Assembly: GCF_900156435.1 (NCBI RefSeq)
Contig: NZ_FTPQ01000001.1
Span: 496,001-560,000 of the forward strand
Reading direction: 5' to 3'
DNA from: Microbacterium sp. RU1D
GTDB taxonomy: Bacteria; Actinomycetota; Actinomycetes; Actinomycetales; Microbacteriaceae
Length of the DNA: 64,000 bases
Each line of letters opens with the position of its first letter. Positions within the stretch are counted from its first letter, which is position 1. Below the pieces are notes generated by a model, which was not told the origin of the DNA, did no database searches, and was given only the letters and a program-made list of their open reading frames with translations. Positions 56,236-64,000 of the stretch are shown piece after piece. Made by a program: the position numbers and the translations under genes.

Positions 56236-57234
56236 ATGCCGACACGATCCCGCACCTCGTTCGTCATCGCGCTGCTGCTCGGTGCGATCGCGGCGCTCGT
56301 CGCGGTGTGGCCGCAGGCGATCGGCATCCATCGTCTTCCGGTCGTCGCCAATGCCATCTCCTTCCGAGCTCTGCTGACGGTGGGCCTGGCTGCGCTCGCC
56401 CTGCCGTGTATGGCCGTGGCCGCCCGTCGCCGTCGGTGGGGTGTCGCGGCGGCTCTCGCCCTCGCTTTGACCGCGGCGGCGGTGGGAAACGGCGTCGTCC
56501 TCGCGGTGCGCGGCGCGGGACCGTCGTCCTCTGGTGGCGAGCTGACCGTCGCGGCGTGGAACACCTACGGGGGTTCCGTTTCGCCCGAGCAGATCGCCCG
56601 CCTGGTGCGGGAGACAGGGGCGGACGTCGTGAGCCTGCCCGAGACCGACGGGTTCGCGGCGGCGGAAGTGGTCGGCATCCTGACTGCTGACGGCATCTCG
56701 ATGCGCCACGACACCGTGTGGGCGGCCGCGGGCGGTGCGTCCATCCCCACCTCGATCCTCATCTCTCACGCGCTCGGCCCGTACACGCGCGACACCGCCG
56801 CGGGATCGACCCCGGGGCTCCCGAGCGGCGTGTGGCGTTCCGTCGACGGCGCGGGTCCGACGCTGGTCGCCGCGCATCCCATGCCGCCCTTTCCCGCCGT
56901 CCTGGAGGAGTGGAACGTCGGCCTCGAGTGGATCGCCGACCGCTGCGCCGACGACGACGTCATCGTCGCAGGTGATCTGAACGCGACGCTCGACCACTTC
57001 GCGGGAGAGGGCGTCGACGGTGGAGACCTCGGCGGATGCCGCGACGCCGCCGCGATGACCGGTTCTGCCGCGGTGGGAACCTGGCCCGTACGTGCGCCGG
57101 CGCTGCTGGGGGCGCCCATCGATCACGTGCTCGCCGGATCGGACTGGAGCGTGGACGGGTTCACCGTGGTCGCGGGGTTCGACGACGCGGGAAGCGATCA
57201 CCGACCGATCGTCGCGACGCTGTCACGCCGCTGA
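56236..57234 (+). CDS. membrane-anchored endonuclease/exonuclease/phosphatase-family protein
   Basis: 332 residues. Three hydrophobic segments (about 8-30, 42-62, 68-95) precede an extracytoplasmic EEP domain: VAAWNTYGG, VVSLPETDG, HPMPPF, VIVAGDLNATLDHF and the terminal SDHRPIVATL. The catalytic Asp/Asn and His residues are present. It hydrolyses phosphodiesters or phosphate esters; the substrate is unknown. TTTACT 7 nt before the ATG may be a -10 box. Confidence 0.85.
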   Translation: MPTRSRTSFVIALLLGAIAALVAVWPQAIGIHRLPVVANAISFRALLTVGLAALALPCMAVAARRRRWGVAAALALALTAAAVGNGVVLAVRGAGPSSSGGELTVAAWNTYGGSVSPEQIARLVRETGADVVSLPETDGFAAAEVVGILTADGISMRHDTVWAAAGGASIPTSILISHALGPYTRDTAAGSTPGLPSGVWRSVDGAGPTLVAAHPMPPFPAVLEEWNVGLEWIADRCADDDVIVAGDLNATLDHFAGEGVDGGDLGGCRDAAAMTGSAAVGTWPVRAPALLGAPIDHVLAGSDWSVDGFTVVAGFDDAGSDHRPIVATLSRR

Positions 57235-57429
57235 GAAGCGACGAGCGTCCGCGCGGGGCCGGCGGCCGCGCGGGGCCGCCCCCAAACTCCCGGCCCCGCG
57301 CGGACCAGCGGCGAAGCCCTGCCGCTGTGTGCAGCATTCTGGCGCGTTCGCGCCGCGTTCACGTACGAAGTTTCTCCGCGTGCGGCTCGAGCCCGCGCGA
57401 TGGGCGGGGATCCGCTCGAAGATCAGCTG

Positions 57430-58124
57430 CTATTTCATCCGTTCGGACGACGCGTCGCGGCGATGCAGCCCGTTGCGCGCGCCCCAGAGGGCGAGCTGCG
57501 TCCGGTCGTCGAGATCCAGCTTGCGCAGGGCCGCGGCCGTCTGACTCCGCACGGTGTTGACCGAGACGCAGAGGTGGCGGGCGATGTCTTCGTTGGAGGT
57601 CACGCCACTGCTCAACAGACCCACCACCCGTTGCTCGGCCGCGGTGAGGAGAGCGCGCTGCGCGGGGTCGGCGGGGGCGGGACGGGACTCGCGGAGTTCG
57701 CGGAGCAGTCGCGGGGCGACGAGGGGCGAGATGGTGGCCGTTCCGGCGGCGGTGCCGCGGATCACGGGAAGAAGCTGATCGCTGTCGTGGCCCTTCAGCA
57801 GGTAACCGCTCGCTCCCGCCTCGAGCGCTTCGACGACGAGGCGTCGGACACCTCGCTGGTCAGCAGCACGACGCGGCAGCGATCGCCGCGCTCGGCCGCG
57901 ATCCGACGCGTCGCCTCGATACCGTCCATTCCGGGCATGTGCAGATCCATCAGCACGACGTCGACGCGCTCGGCTCGCGCGAGCACCACGGCATCCTGTC
58001 CGTTCGACGCCTCGCCGGCCACCCGGATGCCGCGGGCGTTCTCGAGCCGCAGACGGATGCCGCGGCGCACCGTCCGGTTGTCGTCGACGATGAGGACGCT
58101 CACCTCCCCTTCGGACGCCGTCAC
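57430..58124 (-). pseudogene. LuxR/NarL-type response regulator, frameshifted
   Basis: The start is GTG 58124, overlapping the kinase stop (GTGA). The receiver domain reads normally from VSVLIVDDNRTVRRG through VVLMDLHMPGMDGIEATRR (phospho-Asp) to RVVLLTSEVSD. The frame then breaks near 57841-57844 and continues in another frame as RLVVEALEAGASGYLLKGHDSDQL, followed by a complete LuxR helix-turn-helix (LTAAEQRVVGLLSSGVTSNEDIARHLCVSVNTVRSQTAAALRKL). Adding one C at GAC-GCC restores a 231-residue protein. This is either a true pseudogene or an assembly error. Partner of the adjacent kinase. Confidence 0.85.
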
Positions 58125-59413
58125 GGCGAGACCGCATCCAAGGCGCCGACCGGCGCACGAAGGATCACGGCCCACCCGCCGTCGTCCCGCGGACCGGCGG
58201 TGAGGCTCCCGTGGATCAGATCCACTCGCTCGGCCATGCCGGTCAGGCCCCATCCGAGGCCGCCGACGGTCGGGGTGGTGCGAGGGACGAGGGCGGGTTC
58301 GTTCTGCACGGAGAGTCGAAGCGTCGTGAGGGAGACGTCGACCTCCACCCGCGTCGGTGCCCCCGGCGCGTGTTTCCCCGCGTTCGTGAGTGCCTCCTGC
58401 ACGACGCGGTACGCGGTCGTGGAAACCATCGCCGGTAGGTCGGCGACGGGCCCGCGCACGTCGACGTCGATCCGCATGCCGCGGGCCGACCAGAAGTCAC
58501 GCAGTCCGTCGAGCGATCGGAGGTCGAGGGTCGGCTCGACACGCGAGCCGGTCTGGATGCGGAGGTCTCGGAGGGCGGCGTAGAGGCTCGCTGAGGCGAA
58601 GCGTCCCTCGGCCCGCATCTCCGAGATCAACGCGGTCGCCTGCGCGGTGTCGAGCACATCGATGTCGACGGCCGCGTCGGCGAGGGAGAGCAGACCGGCG
58701 AGATGCTGCCCGGCGACGTCGTGGAGTTCCTGAGCGATGCGCGCCCGCTCGAGGGTGGTGACCCGCTCCATCTCGGCGGCGTGACGTTCGGCGGCGGCGG
58801 CGAGCTCGTCGCGCGTGCGCCGGAAAGCGCGCATGCGTCGCGCCCACCAGATGCCCAGGGCCGCCGCGCCCGCGATCGGGGTGCCGACGGCGAGGACGGT
58901 CTCGAGGACGAAGCTCCCGACGATGCCGAAGGGGACGCCCGTCGAAACAGCCCACGCGAAGAGCGAGAGGCTGACGGCGATCACCACCACGACCGACCAC
59001 GCGCTCGCGACGACCGGGCGTCTGCCCGCGGCGAGGAAGAACACGGCCACGGCGACCACCAGAGGCAGCGCGGAGAGCCAGCGGGGGATCGACAGACCCA
59101 CGACCAGCGCGACGTAGCACGCCGCGGTGCCGATCACCGCGACGACCGGAGCGCGCGCGCAGAGGAAGAGGAAGGCGCTCTGCGCCGCGCACCCCATCAC
59201 GACGAGCGCGACGACCATCGGTAGCGGAACGGGCCCCTCCCACGGGAACTCGCCCTCCAGCAGGCCCGCGAGAGGATTGGTCAGCGCCTGCACGGCGGTG
59301 ACGACGAAGACGATCGCGGCGAAGACGGCCAGCGAACGGGGGCCGCTCAGGACGCGGGTGAAACCCTCGGCGTCCGGGACCGGTCGCTCCGCGGGGTCGT
59401 CGTTCGTCGGCAC
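58121..59413 (-). CDS. two-component sensor histidine kinase (NarL/DesK class)
   Basis: 430 residues from GTG 59413. Five to six membrane segments (about 25-190) with little outside the membrane, then a HisKA_3 helix with H231 in RIAQELHDVAGQHLAGL, and a HATPase domain (VVQEALTNAGKHAPGA, GLGWGLTGMAERV). It would phosphorylate the downstream response regulator, which is frameshifted here. TAGAGT 6 nt before the GTG indicates a leaderless mRNA. The stimulus is unknown. Confidence 0.9.
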   Translation of the reverse strand: MPTNDDPAERPVPDAEGFTRVLSGPRSLAVFAAIVFVVTAVQALTNPLAGLLEGEFPWEGPVPLPMVVALVVMGCAAQSAFLFLCARAPVVAVIGTAACYVALVVGLSIPRWLSALPLVVAVAVFFLAAGRRPVVASAWSVVVVIAVSLSLFAWAVSTGVPFGIVGSFVLETVLAVGTPIAGAAALGIWWARRMRAFRRTRDELAAAAERHAAEMERVTTLERARIAQELHDVAGQHLAGLLSLADAAVDIDVLDTAQATALISEMRAEGRFASASLYAALRDLRIQTGSRVEPTLDLRSLDGLRDFWSARGMRIDVDVRGPVADLPAMVSTTAYRVVQEALTNAGKHAPGAPTRVEVDVSLTTLRLSVQNEPALVPRTTPTVGGLGWGLTGMAERVDLIHGSLTAGPRDDGGWAVILRAPVGALDAVSP

Positions 59414-59425
59414 CGCGTCACTCTA
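59414..59425 (-). promoter_or_regulatory. -10 box of histidine kinase gene, leaderless spacing
   Basis: TAGAGT at 59425-59420 (minus), 6 nt before GTG 59413. It lies inside the end of the GNAT gene. Confidence 0.55.
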
Positions 59426-59846
59426 GCGTCGGCGGCAGCACGTAGACCACGTCGGCGCCGTCGCGTCCGTGCTCGACGAAACCGATGCGCGCGAGCACAT
59501 CGTGGGCGGGACGATCGTCGGCCGCCACGCACGCGTAGAGCGGTCGTTCGGCCTCGCGCACCGTCAGCTGACGCAGTGCCTCCGTCGGCACCTCGGCGTC
59601 GGCATCCGGGGCGACGGCCAGAAGGATCTCGCGGTCTCCGTCGACGTCCATGGCCGCAGCGACGCCCGTCATCTGCTCGTCCTGCACGATCGCGTGAACC
59701 TCCACGTCGGAGCGGTCGACCCACTCGTCGAACGAGCCGCGGTCGTGAAAGACCCCCCGCGGCCACGCGGAGCCACTGGCCCGCACCGCGTCGTACGCGG
59801 CATCCCGGTCGTCGTCGGTGAGGGCGCGCAGCTCGATGTGGGGCAT
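59418..59846 (-). CDS. GNAT-like N-acetyltransferase
   Basis: 142 residues: IELRALTDDDRDAAYDAVRA at the N-terminus, AIVQDEQMTGVAAAMDVDGDREI in the core and ACVAADDRPAHDVLARIGFVEHGR near the C-terminus, the GNAT beta-alpha pattern with the late motif B. The acetyl-CoA loop is weak, so activity is uncertain. ATG 59846 is 6 nt after TAGCGT. The substrate is unknown. Confidence 0.75.
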   Translation of the reverse strand: MPHIELRALTDDDRDAAYDAVRASGSAWPRGVFHDRGSFDEWVDRSDVEVHAIVQDEQMTGVAAAMDVDGDREILLAVAPDADAEVPTEALRQLTVREAERPLYACVAADDRPAHDVLARIGFVEHGRDGADVVYVLPPTLE

Positions 59847-59858
59847 GACGTCACGCTA
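59847..59858 (-). promoter_or_regulatory. -10 box of GNAT gene, leaderless spacing
   Basis: TAGCGT at 59858-59853 (minus), 6 nt before ATG 59846. Confidence 0.55.
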
Positions 59859-59894
59859 GCGGCGGGTCGAGCCGGGTCGTGCGACCTTGCGCGG

Positions 59895-60503
59895 TCACGC
59901 GAAACCGTGCAGCGTCAGGAACGTCCAGCACGCGCCGTTCGCGTCGCGACGGGCGATCTGCTCTCGCAGATGCCGGAAGAGCGGTTCGCGGGTGTCGTCG
60001 TCGACGCTGCTCCAGCCGTCGAGGTTGCGACGGAGCACGAGGTCCGTCTGATCGAGGGCCTTCCGGAAGACGATGTTGCGGGATCCGGCCACCAGGTGCG
60101 AATACAACGCCATCATCGCCGCGACGTAGGAGCGAGACGAGGGGGCGTCGTGAAGGGCGTCCACCAGGGCGACGGTCTCGACGATCTCGTCGTCGGACGC
60201 GCGAGGGAGGGCGACGTGCATGACCCCCGCGATGGTGTGCGCCGCGTACTCGCGCATGTCGGTCCGGGCGCGGTCGCTGAGCGCCGCGACGCGCGTGTAT
60301 CTGTTGGCGGCGACCTCGACGAGTCCGATCCGCTCGAGGCGCTGCAGCGCCTCGCGGACCGGAGTGCGCGAGATGCCCATGAGCGAGGCGAGTTCCACGT
60401 CGCGCAGGCGGTCTCCCGGCTGCAGGCGGCCGTCGACGATGGCCTCGCCGAGAGAGCGATACGCCTCGTCGACGAGGGCCGATGCGCGCCGCCGTCCATC
60501 CAT
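59895..60503 (-). CDS. GntR-family transcriptional regulator (FadR/FCD type)
   Basis: 202 residues from ATG 60503, 7 nt after TAAAAT; ATG 60524 and GTG 60533 are alternatives but would lie upstream of that box. The winged helix (about 8-75) has YRSLGEAIVDGRLQPGDRLRDVELASLMGISRTPVREALQRLERIGLVEV, a GntR signature. The C-terminal helical domain (about 80-200) resembles FCD/VanR effector domains. It probably represses genes on binding an acid or other metabolite; no target is obvious nearby. Confidence 0.85.
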   Translation of the reverse strand: MDGRRRASALVDEAYRSLGEAIVDGRLQPGDRLRDVELASLMGISRTPVREALQRLERIGLVEVAANRYTRVAALSDRARTDMREYAAHTIAGVMHVALPRASDDEIVETVALVDALHDAPSSRSYVAAMMALYSHLVAGSRNIVFRKALDQTDLVLRRNLDGWSSVDDDTREPLFRHLREQIARRDANGACWTFLTLHGFA

Positions 60504-60516
60504 CAGCCGGATTTTA
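60504..60516 (-). promoter_or_regulatory. -10 box of GntR gene, leaderless spacing
   Basis: TAAAAT at 60516-60511 (minus), 7 nt before ATG 60503. Confidence 0.45.
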
Positions 60517-60533
60517 CGGCTCATCGTTATCAC

Positions 60534-60833
60534 AGAACATCGTCAGAACTGACTGATTCTTCGTTTTCGTGTCGCGCGCACGCGTCCGCGCCGGTAAAGT
60601 GATCGCCGTCGCGCATCGCGTGACATATCCGGGGGGATCCGTCGACGCCCGGGCTTCGAGCTCTGCTCAGCCCGGGCGTCGTATGGGCTCGGGGCCGTTC
60701 TCGCCGGCGATACCGCTTTTCTCCGCCGCGCAACGTTTGTGTCACGGAGCCGTGCGTCCGAGGAATCCGGCCGTTACCGTGGGGGCACAGTCCGGCGCGC
60801 ACGGCGTCGGCTCAAGCGGAAAACGGCATCACG
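60534..60833 (+). promoter_or_regulatory. long structured leader of the cold-shock gene
   Basis: 300 nt without a gene. TAAAGT at 60595-60600 is a likely -10, giving an approximately 225-nt untranslated leader. It contains a perfect 12-bp inverted repeat, CGACGCCCGGGC (60643-60654) and GCCCGGGCGTCG (60670-60681), with a 15-nt loop. Such leaders in cold-shock genes can change fold with temperature; alternatively it is an attenuator. Confidence 0.45.
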
Positions 60834-61040
60834 ATGAGCACGCAGGGCACGGTCAAGTGGTTCAACTCGGAGAAGGGCTTCGGCTTCATCGCCCCGGATG
60901 ACGGTGGACAGGACGTCTTCGCGCACTACAGCGCGATCCAGTCCGGCGGGTACCGCTCGCTCGAGGAGAACCAGCGCGTGGAGTTCGAGATCGCCCAGGG
61001 CCCGAAGGGCCTGCAGGCCGAGAACATCCGCCCGCTCTGA
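60834..61040 (+). CDS. cspA: cold-shock protein
   Basis: 68 residues, a single cold-shock domain: [20 protein letters not shown] with RNP1 (KGFGFI) and RNP2 (DVFAHY). It binds single-stranded RNA/DNA as a chaperone. Preceded by a long leader with a strong hairpin. Confidence 0.95.
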   Translation: MSTQGTVKWFNSEKGFGFIAPDDGGQDVFAHYSAIQSGGYRSLEENQRVEFEIAQGPKGLQAENIRPL

Positions 61041-61098
61041 CGCGTCCGGCTGCGGCCGGTTCCGCCCCGGCCGTGCGCAGCCGCGCCGGTCGGGGCGA

Positions 61099-63171
61099 TC
61101 AGCGTTCCTGGCGCACGAGGTCGATCCCGGCAGCCGCGAACTGACGCAGCGTCGCATGCGGCAAGAACGCGCGGGTCAGCGCTGCGCCGATCCGCGTGAG
61201 GTCCGCCTCGTCGCGGTAGAGCAGATACATCGTCTCGTACCGCGGGTGGAACTTCTGCTTGAAGCGGTGCAGCGACGCGAAGCCGTACACCGGCTCCAGC
61301 ATCGCGGCCATGCGCGCCTGCAGCTCGGCGATGGCTCCGGCATCCGGGGGATACTCGTGCGCCAGTGGAGCGCCCGACAGTGACAGGACCTGCGCGCCCT
61401 CGGCGGAGAACTGCTGCGCCGACGAGCCGATGAGGTACTCCATGACGGGGCCGAAGCCGCCGTCGCGGCGTCGCATGAGATCGAGCGTCCAGCCCCGCAC
61501 CTCGCCCTCGCCGTAGATCGGGAGCCAGGAGAGGAACCCGTCGACGTCGCCGGCGGGCGAGACGGCGAGGGCCAGGCGCACTTCGGGGTCGGAGGCCTCG
61601 TGCAGGGTGCCGAGGGTGAAGCCCATCTCGGGCAGACCCTTCTCGCCCACCCAGCTCTCGGAGATCGCCCGCAGCTGCTGGCGTACCCCCCACGGCTCGT
61701 CGGCGAGATGCGTGAGGCGGAACGTCATCCCCTCGCGCTGTGCGCGGTTCAGCGACGTGCGCACCGCACCCCAGGCCTTGCCGGTGAACTGGAGGCCGGG
61801 AAGATCCACCACGGTGTCGTCGGCGACGACGATGTGTCGCCACCCGGCCGGGACGGCGGCGCGCGTCGCCTCTCCCGCGCTGAAGAAGCAGGGCGCCAGA
61901 CCCGCGGCTTCCGAGCGCTCGATGAAGCGCCGCACGGTGGCCGCGCGCTCGCCGACCGGACCGAGGGGGTCGCCGAGAGCGAGGGCCACCCCTGACCGGC
62001 GCTGGTAGGCGACGAGCCCACGGCCGAACCGGGCGTACGACATGCCCTCCCACGTCGTCATCCACGACAGCGTCCCCCCACCGGTGGCGCGCAGCTCGGC
62101 CTTCACGTCATCGACCGTCGGGGCGGGGGCCTCGCCGAGCGCTGCACGGGGGCGGGCGTGGAACGCGCCGCGCACGAGCACGAAGTACGCGGATGCCACG
62201 ACCCACAGCACCGAGGAGGCCAGGACGCTCGTGACGTCGGTGTCGATCTCGGCCTCGACACCGGGCAGACCGACGGCGACCAGGATGCCGATGACCGCGA
62301 GGACGAGCAGGACGTTGAGCAGGCAGTACACCAGCACCAGGACCCAGGCCCACCGGCGGCCGCGGCGCAGGGAGGTGGCGACGACGAGCACGACCGCGGT
62401 GTTGATAGCCACGTCGACCCAGGAGCCGGAGGTCGCGGCCGAGGTGCCGAACGGGCCGGTCATCGGAGCGACGTAGCCGAGGATCTCGATCGCGCCGAGC
62501 GCGCACACCACCACGAACGCGATGAGACGCTGCTCGCGCACACTCACCCGCTGCGGCCGGAGCGAGCGGTCGACGACGAGCACGAGACCCACGGCGAACA
62601 CGTGCTCGAGGTCGGGGAGCGAGCCGTAATACACGAAGGTGACGGCCAGGACCGCGACGAACACGGTCCACGCGCGCAGCCGCCACGGCGAGGGCAGAAG
62701 CGCGAGAGCGCCGGCGATGCACGCGAAGACGCCGCCCGACGGCCCCACGTCGAGCGCGGCCGCCTGCTCCTGCGCCCACGACCACGGCAACAGCGACGCG
62801 ACCGCGAGGAACGCCGCGGCCGCGAGGATGGAGAAGAGCTGGCCGCCGGCGAAGAAGACGGCGGCGACGCGACTGCCCCGCCGGTACTCGAAGAACGCCA
62901 TCACGGCCACGGCAGGGATTCCCGCGAGGTACACCCACGGGGCGCTCACGAAGAACGTGCCGGTGACAGGGGTCCACCACCGGCCCTCGGCCAGCGCGGG
63001 AAGACCGTAGGCCACGTCGGCGAAGACGCGTGAATCGGTGACGGGCGACCACAGGCCGCCCGAGACGATACCGACCACCAGGAGGACGCCGGCGAGCCCG
63101 AGCGTGACCGGGATGCGACGGCCGATGGCCGAGACGCGTAGGACGCGGGAGGTGTCCGCCATGCCGCTCAC
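61099..63171 (-). CDS. rhomboid-like/DUF2156 membrane protein (MprF/LysX-related)
   Basis: 690 residues from GTG 63171 (ATG 63162 is an alternative). The first 200 residues look like a rhomboid domain: RWWTPVTGTFF (WR-type motif), GPSGGVF with S145, and LEHVFAVG with H190. More membrane segments continue to about residue 330. The C-terminal cytoplasmic DUF2156 domain (about 345-690) is a GNAT-fold aminoacyl or lysyl transferase relative (WEGMSYARFGRGLVAYQRRSGVALALGDPLGPVGE, RFKQKFHPRYETMYLLY). It probably modifies membrane lipids, but the substrate is unknown. Confidence 0.82.
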   Translation of the reverse strand: MSGMADTSRVLRVSAIGRRIPVTLGLAGVLLVVGIVSGGLWSPVTDSRVFADVAYGLPALAEGRWWTPVTGTFFVSAPWVYLAGIPAVAVMAFFEYRRGSRVAAVFFAGGQLFSILAAAAFLAVASLLPWSWAQEQAAALDVGPSGGVFACIAGALALLPSPWRLRAWTVFVAVLAVTFVYYGSLPDLEHVFAVGLVLVVDRSLRPQRVSVREQRLIAFVVVCALGAIEILGYVAPMTGPFGTSAATSGSWVDVAINTAVVLVVATSLRRGRRWAWVLVLVYCLLNVLLVLAVIGILVAVGLPGVEAEIDTDVTSVLASSVLWVVASAYFVLVRGAFHARPRAALGEAPAPTVDDVKAELRATGGGTLSWMTTWEGMSYARFGRGLVAYQRRSGVALALGDPLGPVGERAATVRRFIERSEAAGLAPCFFSAGEATRAAVPAGWRHIVVADDTVVDLPGLQFTGKAWGAVRTSLNRAQREGMTFRLTHLADEPWGVRQQLRAISESWVGEKGLPEMGFTLGTLHEASDPEVRLALAVSPAGDVDGFLSWLPIYGEGEVRGWTLDLMRRRDGGFGPVMEYLIGSSAQQFSAEGAQVLSLSGAPLAHEYPPDAGAIAELQARMAAMLEPVYGFASLHRFKQKFHPRYETMYLLYRDEADLTRIGAALTRAFLPHATLRQFAAAGIDLVRQER

Positions 63172-63198
63172 GATATTGCACCGCCCGGCCGGGCCGGG

Positions 63199-64000
63199 TC
63201 AGCCCCGGGTCGGGGGAATCGCGTGCCAGGCCGCTCGCGCGTTGGCGAGCGCCTCCTCGGCGTCCGTGGCAGCGCGGGCGGCGGCCAGTTCCTGGCGCGC
63301 ACGCTCGAGGCGCAGGCGGTCCTGGATGGCCGGCGCGTCGTCGCGGGCGTCGGCGGCGGCGAGAGCAGCCCGCGCGCACGCGAGCGTTCCGGGCAGCGCC
63401 GCCCGGGCGGCCTCGAGTCGCTGGCGCGCGCTGACGGCATCCCCCAGGGCGCGGTCGCGCACCTCCCGCACGCTCGCCACGGTGGCGACCGCCTCGCGGG
63501 GACGACGCGCCGCGGCTGCGGCGGCGGTCTCCAACTCGCGCACGGCCTCGCGCACCGTCTCGCCGGCGGACGGCGCGCACTGCGCGGGGCGCGCGGCGAT
63601 GATCGACAGCGCTGCGTCGAGTTCGTCGCGAACGGCGGCGAGTTCGTCGTCGGCGTTCTGCGCCGCCTGGAACGCGATGCGATGGGCGTCCTCGACGGCG
63701 CGCCCGTGCCGCTCGGCGCGGCGCAGGGCCGCGGTCGCGCGACGGAGATTCTCGAGCGACGGGTCGGCATCGGCATCGCGCAGGGCCGCTTCGGCGTCGA
63801 AGAGCGCCGTGGCTGCGGCGTCGGCCGCACGTCGGGCGTCGATCCAATCGGGGGCGTCGAAACGCTGTCGCAGCGCGGCGAGGAGCCGTTCGGGGTCGCC
63901 CGTCGCGGCGACGATGTCGTCGCGACGTGCTCTCGCTGCGTCGCGCAGGGCGGCGGGGGAACGGCTGGTCGCGGTCCACTCGTCGAGGCGGACCCGGAGG
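63199..64000 (-). CDS. alanine-rich coiled-coil protein, C-terminal part (cut by window edge)
   Basis: The frame stays open from the window edge to the stop at 63199, at least 267 residues. It is Ala/Arg/Glu-rich with heptad-like helices (RRATAALRRAERHGRAVEDAHRIAFQAAQNADDELAAVRDEL), ending in AWHAIPPTRG. No catalytic motif is visible in this part. Similar tails occur in actinobacterial TPM-domain membrane proteins, so that is a candidate, but the N-terminal domain is outside the window. Confidence 0.7.
   Translation of the reverse strand, partial: LRVRLDEWTATSRSPAALRDAARARRDDIVAATGDPERLLAALRQRFDAPDWIDARRAADAAATALFDAEAALRDADADPSLENLRRATAALRRAERHGRAVEDAHRIAFQAAQNADDELAAVRDELDAALSIIAARPAQCAPSAGETVREAVRELETAAAAAARRPREAVATVASVREVRDRALGDAVSARQRLEAARAALPGTLACARAALAAADARDDAPAIQDRLRLERARQELAAARAATDAEEALANARAAWHAIPPTRG

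Overview
This is a high-GC actinobacterial chromosome segment centred on the replication origin. Gene order and protein character (a dnaA-dnaN-recF-dciA-gyrB-gyrA block, the trxB/trxA/parB/parA side, and the crgA/sortase E/trpG-pabA/pknB/pknA/pbpA/rodA/pstP/fhaB/fhaA side, with a single-domain MurJ) point to the family Microbacteriaceae, most likely Microbacterium. That genus assignment is inference from synteny and protein style; no database was searched.

Layout. 1-4.85 kb: two small divergent sets of type VII secretion-style genes: a WXG100 protein, a WXG/DUF1023 alpha/beta hydrolase and a lipoprotein cut by the window edge on the minus strand; a YbaB/EspL-like protein, an EspC-like protein and a larger helical protein on the plus strand. 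4.9-10.8 kb: an alcohol/aldehyde oxidation module (DUF779 protein, ExaC-type aldehyde dehydrogenase, GAF-domain regulator, zinc alcohol dehydrogenase). 10.8-19.3 kb: CCA-adding enzyme, a methyltransferase, DUF6049 protein, MurJ, TrxB and TrxA, the actinobacterial pcnA-murJ-trx block but without sigM and cwlM. 19.4-21.7 kb: a small hypothetical gene, parB and parA. 21.7-26.45 kb: nearly 4.8 kb with no credible gene but several ParB-binding parS sites. 26.45-29.5 kb: rsmG-jag-yidC-yidD-rnpA-rpmH, all minus strand. 29.8-39.8 kb: dnaA, oriC, dnaN, recF, dciA, gyrB, gyrA and a DUF3566 membrane protein, followed by tRNA-Ile and tRNA-Ala. 40.1-45.2 kb: NUDIX hydrolase, YbaK deacylase, a membrane protein, cyclophilin, rhomboid protease, CrgA, sortase E, a 51-residue membrane protein and a glutamine amidotransferase. 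45.1-54.1 kb: the seven-gene growth and division operon fhaA-fhaB-pstP-rodA-pbpA-pknA-pknB. 54.2-64 kb: tRNA-Leu, a second DnaA-box cluster, a PopT/DUF368 transporter, a GlsB-like protein, a nuclease-fold protein, a two-component system whose response regulator is frameshifted, a GNAT protein, a GntR regulator, a cold-shock protein, a rhomboid-like/DUF2156 membrane enzyme and the C-terminal part of an alanine-rich coiled-coil protein.

How it works together. The centre holds initiation (DnaA, oriC, DciA), the sliding clamp, RecF and gyrase. ParAB and the parS-rich gap handle origin segregation. The right arm couples Ser/Thr phosphorylation (PknA, PknB, PstP, FhaA, FhaB) to wall elongation and division (RodA, PbpA, CrgA), with MurJ and PopT recycling lipid carriers. 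Many genes here appear to be transcribed as leaderless mRNAs: a TANNNT-type -10 box lies exactly 6-7 nt before the start codon, and this also settles several start sites.

Most notable items: the parS-studded gene-free island, a DnaA-box cluster 23 kb from oriC, the single-base frameshift in the response regulator, a SigR-like promoter before trxB, paired repeats in the DUF779 and aldehyde dehydrogenase promoters, a coupled WXG-hydrolase/lipoprotein pair, and strong enrichment of the 7-mer GGATGCC/GGCATCC, which also builds terminator stems and perfect palindromes.
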